In this document: positions 1-7,064 of the stretch, piece by piece | Position numbering within the stretch: the first letter of the stretch is position 1 | How the letters are laid out: each line of letters opens with the position of its first letter | NCBI GenBank assembly: GCA_015063495.1 | Contig: SVUB01000003.1 | Coordinates: forward strand, 1 to 47,266 | Source of the DNA: Oscillospiraceae bacterium | GTDB lineage: Bacteria; Bacillota; Clostridia; Oscillospirales; CAG-272 | DNA: 47,266 nucleotides | Direction of reading: 5' to 3' | Translations under genes and position numbers: made by a program | The notes under the pieces: model-generated | The model's database searches: none | What the model saw: the letters and a program-made list of their open reading frames with translations, nothing else | Told to the model about the DNA's origin: nothing

Positions 1-284
1 AGTATAAGTACCCGCAGGGAGAGTAAGAGAGTGACACAGATTGGCATACCCACCCGCAGCCGTGCCTGTACCCACAGTTATAACTCCACCATCAATCGTA
101 AGGGGAAGTCCACCCATCATACTGCCACTCGCAACATCATACGGAAACGGTATAAGATTATTAGATTTATGCGTCATACCGCCGACGCTGTGAAGCTCCG
201 CATAGGGGCATGCATTCGCAGGTACGGCTTTCTCGTATGCTACCGTCTCGTCCGTCTCGAAATATTCGGGGGAAACCTGGTGCT
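1..284 (-). repeat. Direct repeat copy A (fibre module)
   Basis: This segment matches 41417-41700 base for base at a constant offset of 41,416, with about ten substitutions and no indels seen by eye (~97% identity). Both copies are coding on the minus strand and in the same frame. The match stops abruptly near 284 at the coiled-coil junction. The left end cannot be judged because the window starts inside the repeat. Confidence 0.9.
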
Positions 285-594
285 CAAGGTTCGTGAGGCG
301 TTTTTCTGTACTTTCGTTCATTTTGCCTATCGTGCCATCAAGAACTTTATCAACTGCTTCTTTGGCAGCTTTCTCCGCTGCTATTTTCGCAGCTTCCTCG
401 GCTTTTTCTGATGCTTCCTCAGCTTTTTTTACAGCTTCTTCAGCTTTCTCGCTTTTAAGTTCTTTAAGAGCGTTGGCAGGATATCTTACAACTATATCTT
501 TTCCTTCCTCGCTCTTTTGCACTCCGACAAGCAGCTCATCGTCGCCAATCTGATCTTTAATCGGCTGTTCGGTTAATTTATCATAATAGTTCAT
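1..594 (-). CDS. Tail fibre protein, partial at left window edge
   Basis: The ORF track misses this gene because its end lies outside the window. An ATG at 594 follows a GAGGTGA ribosome site and opens 198 codons that run to base 1 without a stop. The N-terminus (MNYYDKLTEQ...) leads into a long Ala/Glu/Lys coiled coil (about residues 45-85, repeated KAEEA units). This is followed by a LEHQVSPEYFETDE segment and a beta-rich Gly/Thr domain ending at LPAGTYT at the edge. From residue ~100 on, the protein is almost identical to the middle of the fibre encoded at 40565-42217, although the N-termini differ completely. Its position last in the tail operon, after the baseplate genes, supports a fibre or adhesin role. 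The receptor is unknown and the C-terminus is not visible. Confidence 0.8.
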   Translation of the reverse strand, partial: MNYYDKLTEQPIKDQIGDDELLVGVQKSEEGKDIVVRYPANALKELKSEKAEEAVKKAEEASEKAEEAAKIAAEKAAKEAVDKVLDGTIGKMNESTEKRLTNLEHQVSPEYFETDETVAYEKAVPANACPYAELHSVGGMTHKSNNLIPFPYDVASGSMMGGLPLTIDGGVITVGTGTAAGGYANLCHSLTLPAGTYT

Positions 595-605
595 ATAAGG
601 TCACC

Positions 606-1724
606 TCAAAGTTTAATTATTCCGTCTTCGGTTGCGAGTGCTACTCCGCTTTCGTCTGCAAGAATAGCAGTGTCAAGGATGTCGATATAAGCACTTCTGA
701 AAGCAAAGTCATTCAGATCTCTCAAGTTATTGAGACCCAGCGTTCTTATGCCTGCTTTATTGCCATCAGTAGCACCACCTCCACGTACTGCAGGGCGTTC
801 TCCTATGTTTTTCATAAAAATGTAACCGTCGGACACGGTGTCCCACGGTGCGATTGCAAGCAACTTAAGTATATGAGGAATATCGAAACCGGCCCTCGAT
901 TCGAGACTTTTGAAAGCTCTTTCACCGTGTAGGCTTGCATCTGTCTGCTGATTTATAAGGTTCTTTGCAAGAATCATAGAGAGCGTCTCTCCTGCCACGG
1001 GCTCTTTGGTATAATCCAACTTAATAGTTTCAGCTGTACCAAAGGGTACAAGTGAACTGTCTTGGATGATAGACTTCCAATGCTCACTACTGGGGCATTG
1101 AGATACGGTGAAATCAGCGGCATCGTTATCTTTGATGATCTGTATTTCTCCATCCATCAAACGCAGACCACCGACCCATTCGTTCTTATTGCCGTTGAGA
1201 TCCCAAATGCCCGAGCTTTCTCCGTTGTGCGCATATGCTGCAGGGCCTGAACCCGTGAGTATATATTCGGTAAGGCTTCTGTCTGCCTTTTCCGTTCTTA
1301 TTCCCCCACGCTCCGCTCCTCTGTAATCACTACCGCTGTTATTGTTTCCTCTCGGTAAATACCCGACCAGAGCGAGATACGCCCATTCAGCGTTAGTCAT
1401 AAGGTGCCAACCGAGCCCCTTCTTTGCGCAAGCAGAAATAGATGCGTCAAAGTTCATCTTCAGTTCAGGTACCTGTAACGGCAATGAATAGGCTCTTTCG
1501 TTGAGAACTACGTTTTGATATTTGGAAACATAAAACTTCGACTTTCTGACGCCGTTTACAACAAATGCCGGATGAGGTAATGTTGACGTGCCATATACGA
1601 TGTCGTCCAATATTTTAATTGTTTCTTTTACCTCCACTACTATCGAAGGCATACCAATATCATCATATATTACTTTATTGGTTTCACCGCCGAGAGCGTG
1701 AACGGCAGCATCTATATCAGTCAT
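606..1724 (-). CDS. Tail-tip adhesin with FGE/C-type-lectin-like fold
   Basis: This 372-aa protein has the signature of the formylglycine-generating-enzyme/C-type lectin (CLec) fold. A GWHLMTNAEWAYLA segment matches the usual 'LPTEAEWEYAA' motif, GIWDLNGNKNEWVGG matches 'GLYDMSGNVWEW', and a late VRGGG...FAFRSAY segment matches the closing 'RGGSW...GFR' motif. In phages this fold usually serves as a tail-tip receptor binder rather than an enzyme, and it is the scaffold diversified by DGRs. The RGG-N-rich-FRSA stretch is where a variable region would sit, but about 25 residues follow it. No reverse transcriptase or template repeat is in the window. The start overlaps the upstream small gene by 8 bases. 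Fold assignment is fairly sure; the receptor-binding role is inferred. Confidence 0.75.
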   Translation of the reverse strand: MTDIDAAVHALGGETNKVIYDDIGMPSIVVEVKETIKILDDIVYGTSTLPHPAFVVNGVRKSKFYVSKYQNVVLNERAYSLPLQVPELKMNFDASISACAKKGLGWHLMTNAEWAYLALVGYLPRGNNNSGSDYRGAERGGIRTEKADRSLTEYILTGSGPAAYAHNGESSGIWDLNGNKNEWVGGLRLMDGEIQIIKDNDAADFTVSQCPSSEHWKSIIQDSSLVPFGTAETIKLDYTKEPVAGETLSMILAKNLINQQTDASLHGERAFKSLESRAGFDIPHILKLLAIAPWDTVSDGYIFMKNIGERPAVRGGGATDGNKAGIRTLGLNNLRDLNDFAFRSAYIDILDTAILADESGVALATEDGIIKL

Positions 1725-1881
1725 GTCTGTAATCTCCTCTCTTTATTTCTTCAGTCCTGCGAGCAAGGATCTCGGCTGCCTCTCGCATTTCGCTTGAAGC
1801 GGCAGAACTGTGTCCGAAATCTTTCAGTATGGCGTCTACGTTCCGCCTTTGTTCGTCAGATTTAATGATTACGTTCATCAT
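1717..1881 (-). CDS. Small tail-region protein, unknown
   Basis: A 54-aa hydrophilic helical protein. The tracked start at 1902 is unlikely. A GGAGGTGT ribosome site sits just before two consecutive ATGs at 1881 and 1878, and the first overlaps the stop of the upstream gene (ATGA), which implies translational coupling. It lies between the connector and the CLec adhesin, so a structural, chaperone or XkdX-like accessory role is possible. I do not recognise the family. Confidence 0.6.
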   Translation of the reverse strand: MMNVIIKSDEQRRNVDAILKDFGHSSAASSEMREAAEILARRTEEIKRGDYRHD

Positions 1882-2450
1882 ACACCTCCGATAACAATGC
1901 ATTTGTAATAATAGGTCTTAACTACCGAATTAATATCAAATCTGCTAAAGTCTAAATCGAATCCGTTTGTCCTTTTTTCAGATACTGTCAACACGGGTTG
2001 CATTATGTAGTTGTTGCATCCCTCTTTGTTTGTTTTTAGGTCGAAATCTGTAATAACAGGGATAACAATGTAGTTTATATTGTTTCTGATTTTATCATCT
2101 GAAAAAGTAAATGTTTTAGTGGCAACATAAGCAGCATCACTGGGGGTGAAAGAATCCACCCCGACACTGTGCTCTTCGGTCTCAAAAAAGACGACTTTCT
2201 CCAGTTCTTTTTTGCTTGCTTCTATATCATCCTTCAGAAGCTGCAAGTTTTGAAAAAGCGAACCAAGGGTTACTATTGATTCAAACAGGGCAAGCTCTAC
2301 TTTGTTGTGATTTTCGGCAGAAAGCAACGTGCCTTTTTGCAACACTTCCCCGGCTTGCTTTATTGAATATATATTATCCTTGACCTGTTCGACGGTGAAT
2401 TCGTTAGGTGTGGCGAGAGCGTGATCTCGCCAAAAAGTTCTATTATACAT
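1878..2450 (-). CDS. Tail fibre/baseplate connector protein
   Basis: 190 aa. It opens with MYNRTFWRDHALATPNEF and continues to a KGTLLSAENHNKVE segment. This 'WRD...GTPLSA.N.N' pattern is common in fibre-proximal or connector proteins of Firmicute phages. A helical middle (residues ~65-90) is followed by a beta-rich C-terminal domain. It lies directly after the gpI-side genes in the tail operon and overlaps the upstream gene by 8 bases. The likely role is joining baseplate and fibre; the receptor function is unknown. Confidence 0.65.
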   Translation of the reverse strand: MYNRTFWRDHALATPNEFTVEQVKDNIYSIKQAGEVLQKGTLLSAENHNKVELALFESIVTLGSLFQNLQLLKDDIEASKKELEKVVFFETEEHSVGVDSFTPSDAAYVATKTFTFSDDKIRNNINYIVIPVITDFDLKTNKEGCNNYIMQPVLTVSEKRTNGFDLDFSRFDINSVVKTYYYKCIVIGGV

Positions 2451-2754
2451 TTAGTGATCCCTCTCTTATATTGATATCGAAACGGAAAATAACACCTGAC
2501 GCATTGTCGCCAAGTGTTATATCTATGTTTTGTGATGCCCATATATGGCCGTTTTTTCCGTATAAAAGCATTTGAGTGATTTTAACGTTGCTTTTTTCTA
2601 TGATGACTTCCACACGTATCGTCCCGTCTATTGACGCCGTTACAGATTTTATCTCCGCAATTCCGCCACCGTCACTGCTGACATATCTCACAGCGGAAAT
2701 GTTGTCTTTAATAAAATTCTGTACATCATCAAAAATTTCAGTTGTTAACGCCAT
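2443..2754 (-). CDS. Hypothetical tail-region protein
   Basis: A 103-aa, mostly beta protein with an N-terminal helix and no membrane segment or recognised motif. It overlaps both neighbours (gpI-like upstream by 17 bases, connector downstream by 8), so it belongs to the baseplate/fibre operon. A small distal-tail or fibre-attachment component is the simplest guess. Confidence 0.65.
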   Translation of the reverse strand: MALTTEIFDDVQNFIKDNISAVRYVSSDGGGIAEIKSVTASIDGTIRVEVIIEKSNVKITQMLLYGKNGHIWASQNIDITLGDNASGVIFRFDINIREGSLNV

Positions 2755-3394
2755 ATTTTCCTCCTTCCGGATCGCGTGTAATAAGTAATGTATCGTCGGG
2801 ATATACGCCTGCTCTTACCTCAGCAAATTCAGCGCTTCTCGGCGATGTGCAAATTGCATATTCAACTCCCATACCTATCTCTATAGCCGCACGGGTTTTA
2901 TAAATAACGCTGTTGCCCTCAAGTACACTGCGAAGAGACTTAAATATTTCAATATATCTCTCCACGTCGCTTTGAACTATCGGCAGGCGTTGCTCCGTGA
3001 CGTCTATCACAATGCGAAAATGATATGCTTCTCCACCATATTCAAACCACTCCTCAATGCCCGATCCCGGGCAAAGATCTGAGAGCGCTGTTTCAAGCGA
3101 CCTCTTCGTTCCGAGGTGTCTGTGCACGTAAAAACAAGACTTGATCTGTGCTCTCTTTATTTCGATGCTACCGTTATAGTAATACCACGATACGGCAAAG
3201 TCAGAAGCAAGAATATCAAGTAGCTTTTCATCAAGTTCATCTATGCGGCTGTATATGCGGATCAGATCACAGTCGCAAAAGAGTTGTGACAGCTCTTCCG
3301 CCACAACCCTTGCAAGTGCGTATTTGTTCGTATCGACCGACAGCGAGGCAGGGAAAGAGGATAAAAGGATGTCCGCTTTGATATTATCATTCAT
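2738..3394 (-). CDS. I: Baseplate/tail protein gpI family
   Basis: About 218 aa. It follows gpJ immediately, as P2 gpI does. The N-terminal LLSSFPASLSVDTNKYALARVVAEEL and a later LASDFAVSWYY region fit the 'phage tail protein I' family, which sits at the baseplate rim next to gpJ. The tracked start (3400) is only two bases from GGAGG; the ATG at 3394 (MNDNIKAD...) has better spacing and is preferred. Its start overlaps the stop of gpJ. Confidence 0.75.
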   Translation of the reverse strand: MNDNIKADILLSSFPASLSVDTNKYALARVVAEELSQLFCDCDLIRIYSRIDELDEKLLDILASDFAVSWYYYNGSIEIKRAQIKSCFYVHRHLGTKRSLETALSDLCPGSGIEEWFEYGGEAYHFRIVIDVTEQRLPIVQSDVERYIEIFKSLRSVLEGNSVIYKTRAAIEIGMGVEYAICTSPRSAEFAEVRAGVYPDDTLLITRDPEGGKYGVNN

Positions 3395-4523
3395 CCTCAT
3401 ATCCTCCGTTGATAATATTAACCGTACCTATCTTAGCTACCTGAGGCACAGTTTGATTTTCACCATTCTCAAGCTTAACAAAAGCCGGAGATTCGACCTC
3501 AAGACGCTTTATTCCCACGCTTTTAACGAGATAAATGAGCTCTGAAGGGTTTATATCGCGCCCCATTTTGCCGCTTTGCCACAATACATATTCGTCTACT
3601 GCATCTTTGACTGATTTTTCAACGTCGACAGCTGACGCTTCGGCGTTTCTCGGAATGTAATATGTAAAGTTAATATCGTATTCCACGGTTTCAGGATCTT
3701 TCACTTCTACGTGATCTGTAAGAGGTCTTACATCATCTGCACCGCACGCTTCGAGAATAGCTGTTTTCGTCTCTTCTCCGGCGATCTCTCCGTTATTCAT
3801 AAGAGCATATATAGCAACGCATCCGGGACCGTCGTTTAATGCTTTTACATCGGATATGTCGGAAGATACAGACTTTGCAAAATAAACATATGCGCCGGCA
3901 GGCCCTGCAACTGAATACGCATCGAGACTGCTGCGCATAAGCGAGAAATATTCTTCATCGGTAGCTTCATCGCTTCCACCGTATGATGTATCTATGTTCT
4001 CACAAGATACGTAATAGAGAACGTAATCAACGTCTATAAGAGTATTTATCTGTCCGGGCAAAAAATCGTTGCCGCCTGCTCCAGCGGTTTCACATACCGC
4101 TTCCACTTCTGCGGTGGTCTCGCCTATATCAACGTATTTATCTTCCTCTGTGCGGAAGATAATCGTTCCACCGCTGGAAACTCTCGTTCCTTTTGGAATA
4201 AGTATAGATGTTTCCTGCGGTTCGGATATCGTAAAGCGCATCGTACATTTTGCCGCCGAAGCACCCGGGCGCGGTAAAGAATATATCCATTCTCCTATCG
4301 CATCAAGATCTGCTCCGCTTGAACGGCTCGGGATGTTCTGATTTCCGATATAATTCTGGCGTACTCGCTCCTCGTTAATTATGGCGGCTACCCACGAGAT
4401 AAAGATCCTATCGGGGTCTGCCGGGAGAAGTGTTCTTCCGGTTATTTTTTCATATGCACTGACAAGTGCAGAAAAAAGAGCGGAGCTGTCAGTCTCCGTA
4501 AAAGTATAATTACTCTGAGGCAT
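3387..4523 (-). CDS. J: Baseplate assembly protein J
   Basis: 378 aa, typical length for the P2 gpJ/Mu gp47 baseplate wedge family. Recognisable features are an N-terminal helical part with GNQNIPSRSSGADLDAIGEW, a beta-rich core with IPKGTRVSSGG, and the GPAGAYVYFAKSVSSDISDVKAL motif characteristic of the family. It forms the wedge around the hub and carries the fibres. The start overlaps the gpW gene by 14 bases, and gpI follows at once. This is a contractile-tail marker. Confidence 0.9.
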   Translation of the reverse strand: MPQSNYTFTETDSSALFSALVSAYEKITGRTLLPADPDRIFISWVAAIINEERVRQNYIGNQNIPSRSSGADLDAIGEWIYSLPRPGASAAKCTMRFTISEPQETSILIPKGTRVSSGGTIIFRTEEDKYVDIGETTAEVEAVCETAGAGGNDFLPGQINTLIDVDYVLYYVSCENIDTSYGGSDEATDEEYFSLMRSSLDAYSVAGPAGAYVYFAKSVSSDISDVKALNDGPGCVAIYALMNNGEIAGEETKTAILEACGADDVRPLTDHVEVKDPETVEYDINFTYYIPRNAEASAVDVEKSVKDAVDEYVLWQSGKMGRDINPSELIYLVKSVGIKRLEVESPAFVKLENGENQTVPQVAKIGTVNIINGGYEDE

Positions 4524-4830
4524 CTTTCAGTCTCACCTCCAATTTGGGATAACTTTTTTCGCCTTGCATGAGAAAAGATACACTTACAAGCTCTGCGCGA
4601 GGCTCGAAAAGATCTATAGCTTCCGTCATTTCTGAAAGCAGGAGCGTTCGTGCTACTGGTGCAGGCTTGTCAATAAAGGACATAGGGATACCAAACTCTC
4701 GGTAAAATGGAACTGTTCCCTTCTTTGTTTGCCCAATAAGAGATATATTCTGCGCAACTGAACGCAGTATATCGTTTTCTATAAAATTAAAGTCTTGCGG
4801 CTGTCCCGCCAGTATTGTGATCGTTTGCAC
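4510..4830 (-). CDS. W: Baseplate protein gpW/gp25 family
   Basis: 106 aa. The segment FNFIENDILRSVAQNISLIGQ, then GTVPFYREFGIP, then a helix and PRAELVSV are the hallmarks of the GPW/gp25 family, a T4 gp25-like sheath initiator in the baseplate wedge. The start is a GTG at 4830 preceded by GGAGGT at good spacing. It lies between gpU and gpJ. Confidence 0.88.
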   Translation of the reverse strand: MQTITILAGQPQDFNFIENDILRSVAQNISLIGQTKKGTVPFYREFGIPMSFIDKPAPVARTLLLSEMTEAIDLFEPRAELVSVSFLMQGEKSYPKLEVRLKDASE

Positions 4831-4840
4831 CGACTACCTC

Positions 4841-5242
4841 CTATTTGCTCGGATATTCCGTTAGAGTTATTGATAAATCGGCGTCAGTAAGATTACCTTC
4901 TTTATCGAAATAATTCATTTTTATGGTGTGAGACGTGAGCGTCCAGCGATATCGTCCGTATTTCTTTTCCCCTAAGGTCAAGAGAAGGATAGTTCCCTCT
5001 CTCTCATATGTAAGGAGCGTTGCTATTTCGTCCATTACTGATCTGACACCGAGATAAGCAGATATACGGATATTGAATTTGAAGGTATCAAGTTCCGGCC
5101 CTACAAATTCGGGAAGTGGCATCTTCATATGCCGTTTATGTTGCTGCCATCCGCCTTTGCCGCTCCACTGTGCGTCTCTTATCGTTTTTATCTCCTCATC
5201 AGAAACAGTAAAAACAACGTCGTTTAAGCTTCCTATCTCCAT
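4841..5242 (-). CDS. U: Tail protein U-like
   Basis: 133 aa of mixed alpha/beta character, with VRSVMDEIATLLTYEREGT and LGEKKYGRYRWTLTSHT. This fits the P2 gpU/phage tail protein U family, a LysM-like hub-associated protein. The ATG shares a base with the TGA of the upstream gpV gene. Position between gpD/gpV and gpW supports a baseplate-hub role. Confidence 0.72.
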   Translation of the reverse strand: MEIGSLNDVVFTVSDEEIKTIRDAQWSGKGGWQQHKRHMKMPLPEFVGPELDTFKFNIRISAYLGVRSVMDEIATLLTYEREGTILLLTLGEKKYGRYRWTLTSHTIKMNYFDKEGNLTDADLSITLTEYPSK

Positions 5243-5538
5243 CAGATCGCCCCCAATACAAATCCGTCGCCGTTTTCACAAGGAATATACAAGCAAAGCA
5301 CCTTATCGTTTACTGAAGGAAGCCACGGCTTTATAACAATATCATGCGTATGAGCTTCTGCCTCCTCAGTGCACTGAGGTACATCTATATCGGGAATGAA
5401 CGGAGGATTTTTCAAAACATAGAGAAAATCCGAAACAATATTCATATCCGGAAAATGTACTCTTACGCGCCTTTTCGGTTTATCTACTGATGTGACGATG
5501 CCAACTCTGACCATGTTTTTTATTAGATTTTCCTGCAT
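5242..5538 (-). CDS. V: Baseplate spike/assembly protein V-like (OB-fold only)
   Basis: A short 98-aa protein with NMVRVGIVTSVDKPKRRVRVHFPDM, the N-terminal OB-fold entry of gpV/gp5-type spike proteins, and a ...NDKVLCLYIP ending. Typical gpV proteins are longer and carry a beta-helical needle, which is missing here, so this looks like a minimal spike base. It sits between gpD and gpU. Confidence 0.72.
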   Translation of the reverse strand: MQENLIKNMVRVGIVTSVDKPKRRVRVHFPDMNIVSDFLYVLKNPPFIPDIDVPQCTEEAEAHTHDIVIKPWLPSVNDKVLCLYIPCENGDGFVLGAI

Positions 5539-5547
5539 AGTTCCTCC

Positions 5548-6861
5548 TCACTTCTTTCTTAAACTTATTTGAGTGGTATATCCGCTTCGAGATACGGAGT
5601 GTCTTGCTTGGTAAATAACGTATTCACCATTGAACGCTCCCCATTTATCAAGCGTTACAACACACCCTGCAAGCAGATAAGGATCTCCCGGCAGAGTAAA
5701 TGATGCCGTATTTTCAAAACGATTGGCAAGCTCAAGTTTCTTTTCGGCAAGGGCTTTGGCTTCTGCCGGACTTCCGACTTTAGCTTTGATCTCAAGGATC
5801 TGCTCGTTTTCTCCATCCTTTGCCTTTTCACCTGTCGAAGCTGTACCTTCGATTACTCGCCCCGTAACAGGATCCGTGTATGACACATGACATTTATGAT
5901 ACTTTGTGTCAGCTTCGCCGGAGTTCAGCTTCCACTTAAGATACGAGCCGTCACCTTTTGTTATCGTACGGATGCTGTTCCCACTGCCGTCTGCGTTATA
6001 GATAATAAGTATATTGGCACTGACCTTTATCGACGCACCGGCATTATGAGCAAGCTGTGTCAAAAAAGCAATATCGCTTGTGTCTATCTGTTCCGTTCGA
6101 GCATAGAAGGGATCATTTTCGGCAAGAAACATATATGCCATACCGCTATTCCCTGCCATCTCGGCAAGAATGCCCGATAGATAATAGCTCTCCCAAGATC
6201 GGCTCTTTTTGGTCTGTCTTACGCTTTTTCGGAATGAAAGCGACGTACATTTGATATTCACCGAAGCGGGTGGACCGTCAAAGTCTATATTATCAAGCTC
6301 AAAGTGTCCACAGTCTATGGCTTTGTCCTTGCCGTCGCTTTTTTCGTTCTGAAGGACAATAGATGCACTGATGTCCAGACCTTTGGATACGGGCTCTCCC
6401 GTATCGGAAGATGTCTCGGAAGATACTTCCGTAAGACAAGAAGCGAGAACGTAACAGCTTATGCCGTTACCGTATTCGATATTTGCCCAGCCTCCCGATA
6501 TGCTTTTGACTTTTACAATAGTCCCATAAGCAAGACTTGCGGTTACAGCATAAGAGCTGTCCGGGCGCAAATGGGCAGTGACACCTCCGGCGGCGGTAAC
6601 TTTATAGGATGTAGTTTTATCATCGTCATCCTTGCCGTCGTTTACCCTCGGAACGCTTGCGGCAGCATCTACAACGGTATTAAACCATTTTTCAAGCCAT
6701 AGGCTATCACGATCTGCAAGTTTTAACTGCAGATCGTCTGCCTCATCTTCGTTATCGGTATAACTCAAAGATATCAAATGCCTTTTAATGGACGATGTAA
6801 TATCAACGTTTGCTATAAAAACCGACATATCGGTTCTTCTTGCAAGATCCTTACGGCTCAT
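5548..6861 (-). CDS. D: Baseplate hub, late control gpD family, with SH3-like insert
   Basis: 437 aa from the ATG at 6861, which overlaps the gpX stop (ATGA); the tracked start at 6879 is too early. The N-terminus (SVFIANVDITSSIKRHLISLSYTDNEDEADDLQLKLAD) and the later FLTQLAHNAGASIKV and FTLPGDPYLLAG segments are classic gpD/gp27-like hub features. Between about residues 85 and 150 there is an inserted bacterial SH3-like domain (VTAHLRPDSS...GTIVKVKSISGGWANIEYGNG). That insert is unusual and may bind cell wall. The hub joins tube, spike and wedges. Confidence 0.88.
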   Translation of the reverse strand: MSRKDLARRTDMSVFIANVDITSSIKRHLISLSYTDNEDEADDLQLKLADRDSLWLEKWFNTVVDAAASVPRVNDGKDDDDKTTSYKVTAAGGVTAHLRPDSSYAVTASLAYGTIVKVKSISGGWANIEYGNGISCYVLASCLTEVSSETSSDTGEPVSKGLDISASIVLQNEKSDGKDKAIDCGHFELDNIDFDGPPASVNIKCTSLSFRKSVRQTKKSRSWESYYLSGILAEMAGNSGMAYMFLAENDPFYARTEQIDTSDIAFLTQLAHNAGASIKVSANILIIYNADGSGNSIRTITKGDGSYLKWKLNSGEADTKYHKCHVSYTDPVTGRVIEGTASTGEKAKDGENEQILEIKAKVGSPAEAKALAEKKLELANRFENTASFTLPGDPYLLAGCVVTLDKWGAFNGEYVIYQARHSVSRSGYTTQISLRKK

Positions 6862-7064
6862 CCGCCCACCTTCTTCCACGGTGGCAGACTATCTGCCGTA
6901 GGTGTTGACACTTCGGGGATGTTTAGGACTATTCCCGAGGGGAATATATGAGTTCCGATATGTTTTTGATTTGCAAGCATCAGCTTATTTGTGTGGGCTA
7001 CGTCGCCGAGAGTTCTATCGGCTATCTTGTCCCACATATCGCCTTGAACTGTAGTATATATCAT
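6858..7064 (-). CDS. X: Tail protein X (LysM-like)
   Basis: 68 aa. It has the gpX pattern of a single LysM-like fold: YTTVQGDMWDKIADRTLGD...NQKHIGTHIFPSGIVLNIPEV. In P2 phages gpX is a small baseplate-hub protein. The ATG overlaps the stop of the tape measure (ATGA), and its own stop overlaps gpD. Confidence 0.88.
   Translation of the reverse strand: MIYTTVQGDMWDKIADRTLGDVAHTNKLMLANQKHIGTHIFPSGIVLNIPEVSTPTADSLPPWKKVGG

Noticed and set aside
31-411. Plus-strand ORF of 126 aa (and its twin 41351-41773)
   Set aside because: Both are antisense shadows of the shared fibre module; their likeness to each other comes from the direct repeat.
606-1724. Active diversity-generating retroelement
   Set aside because: Only a candidate target fold is present; no reverse transcriptase, accessory protein or template repeat lies in the window.
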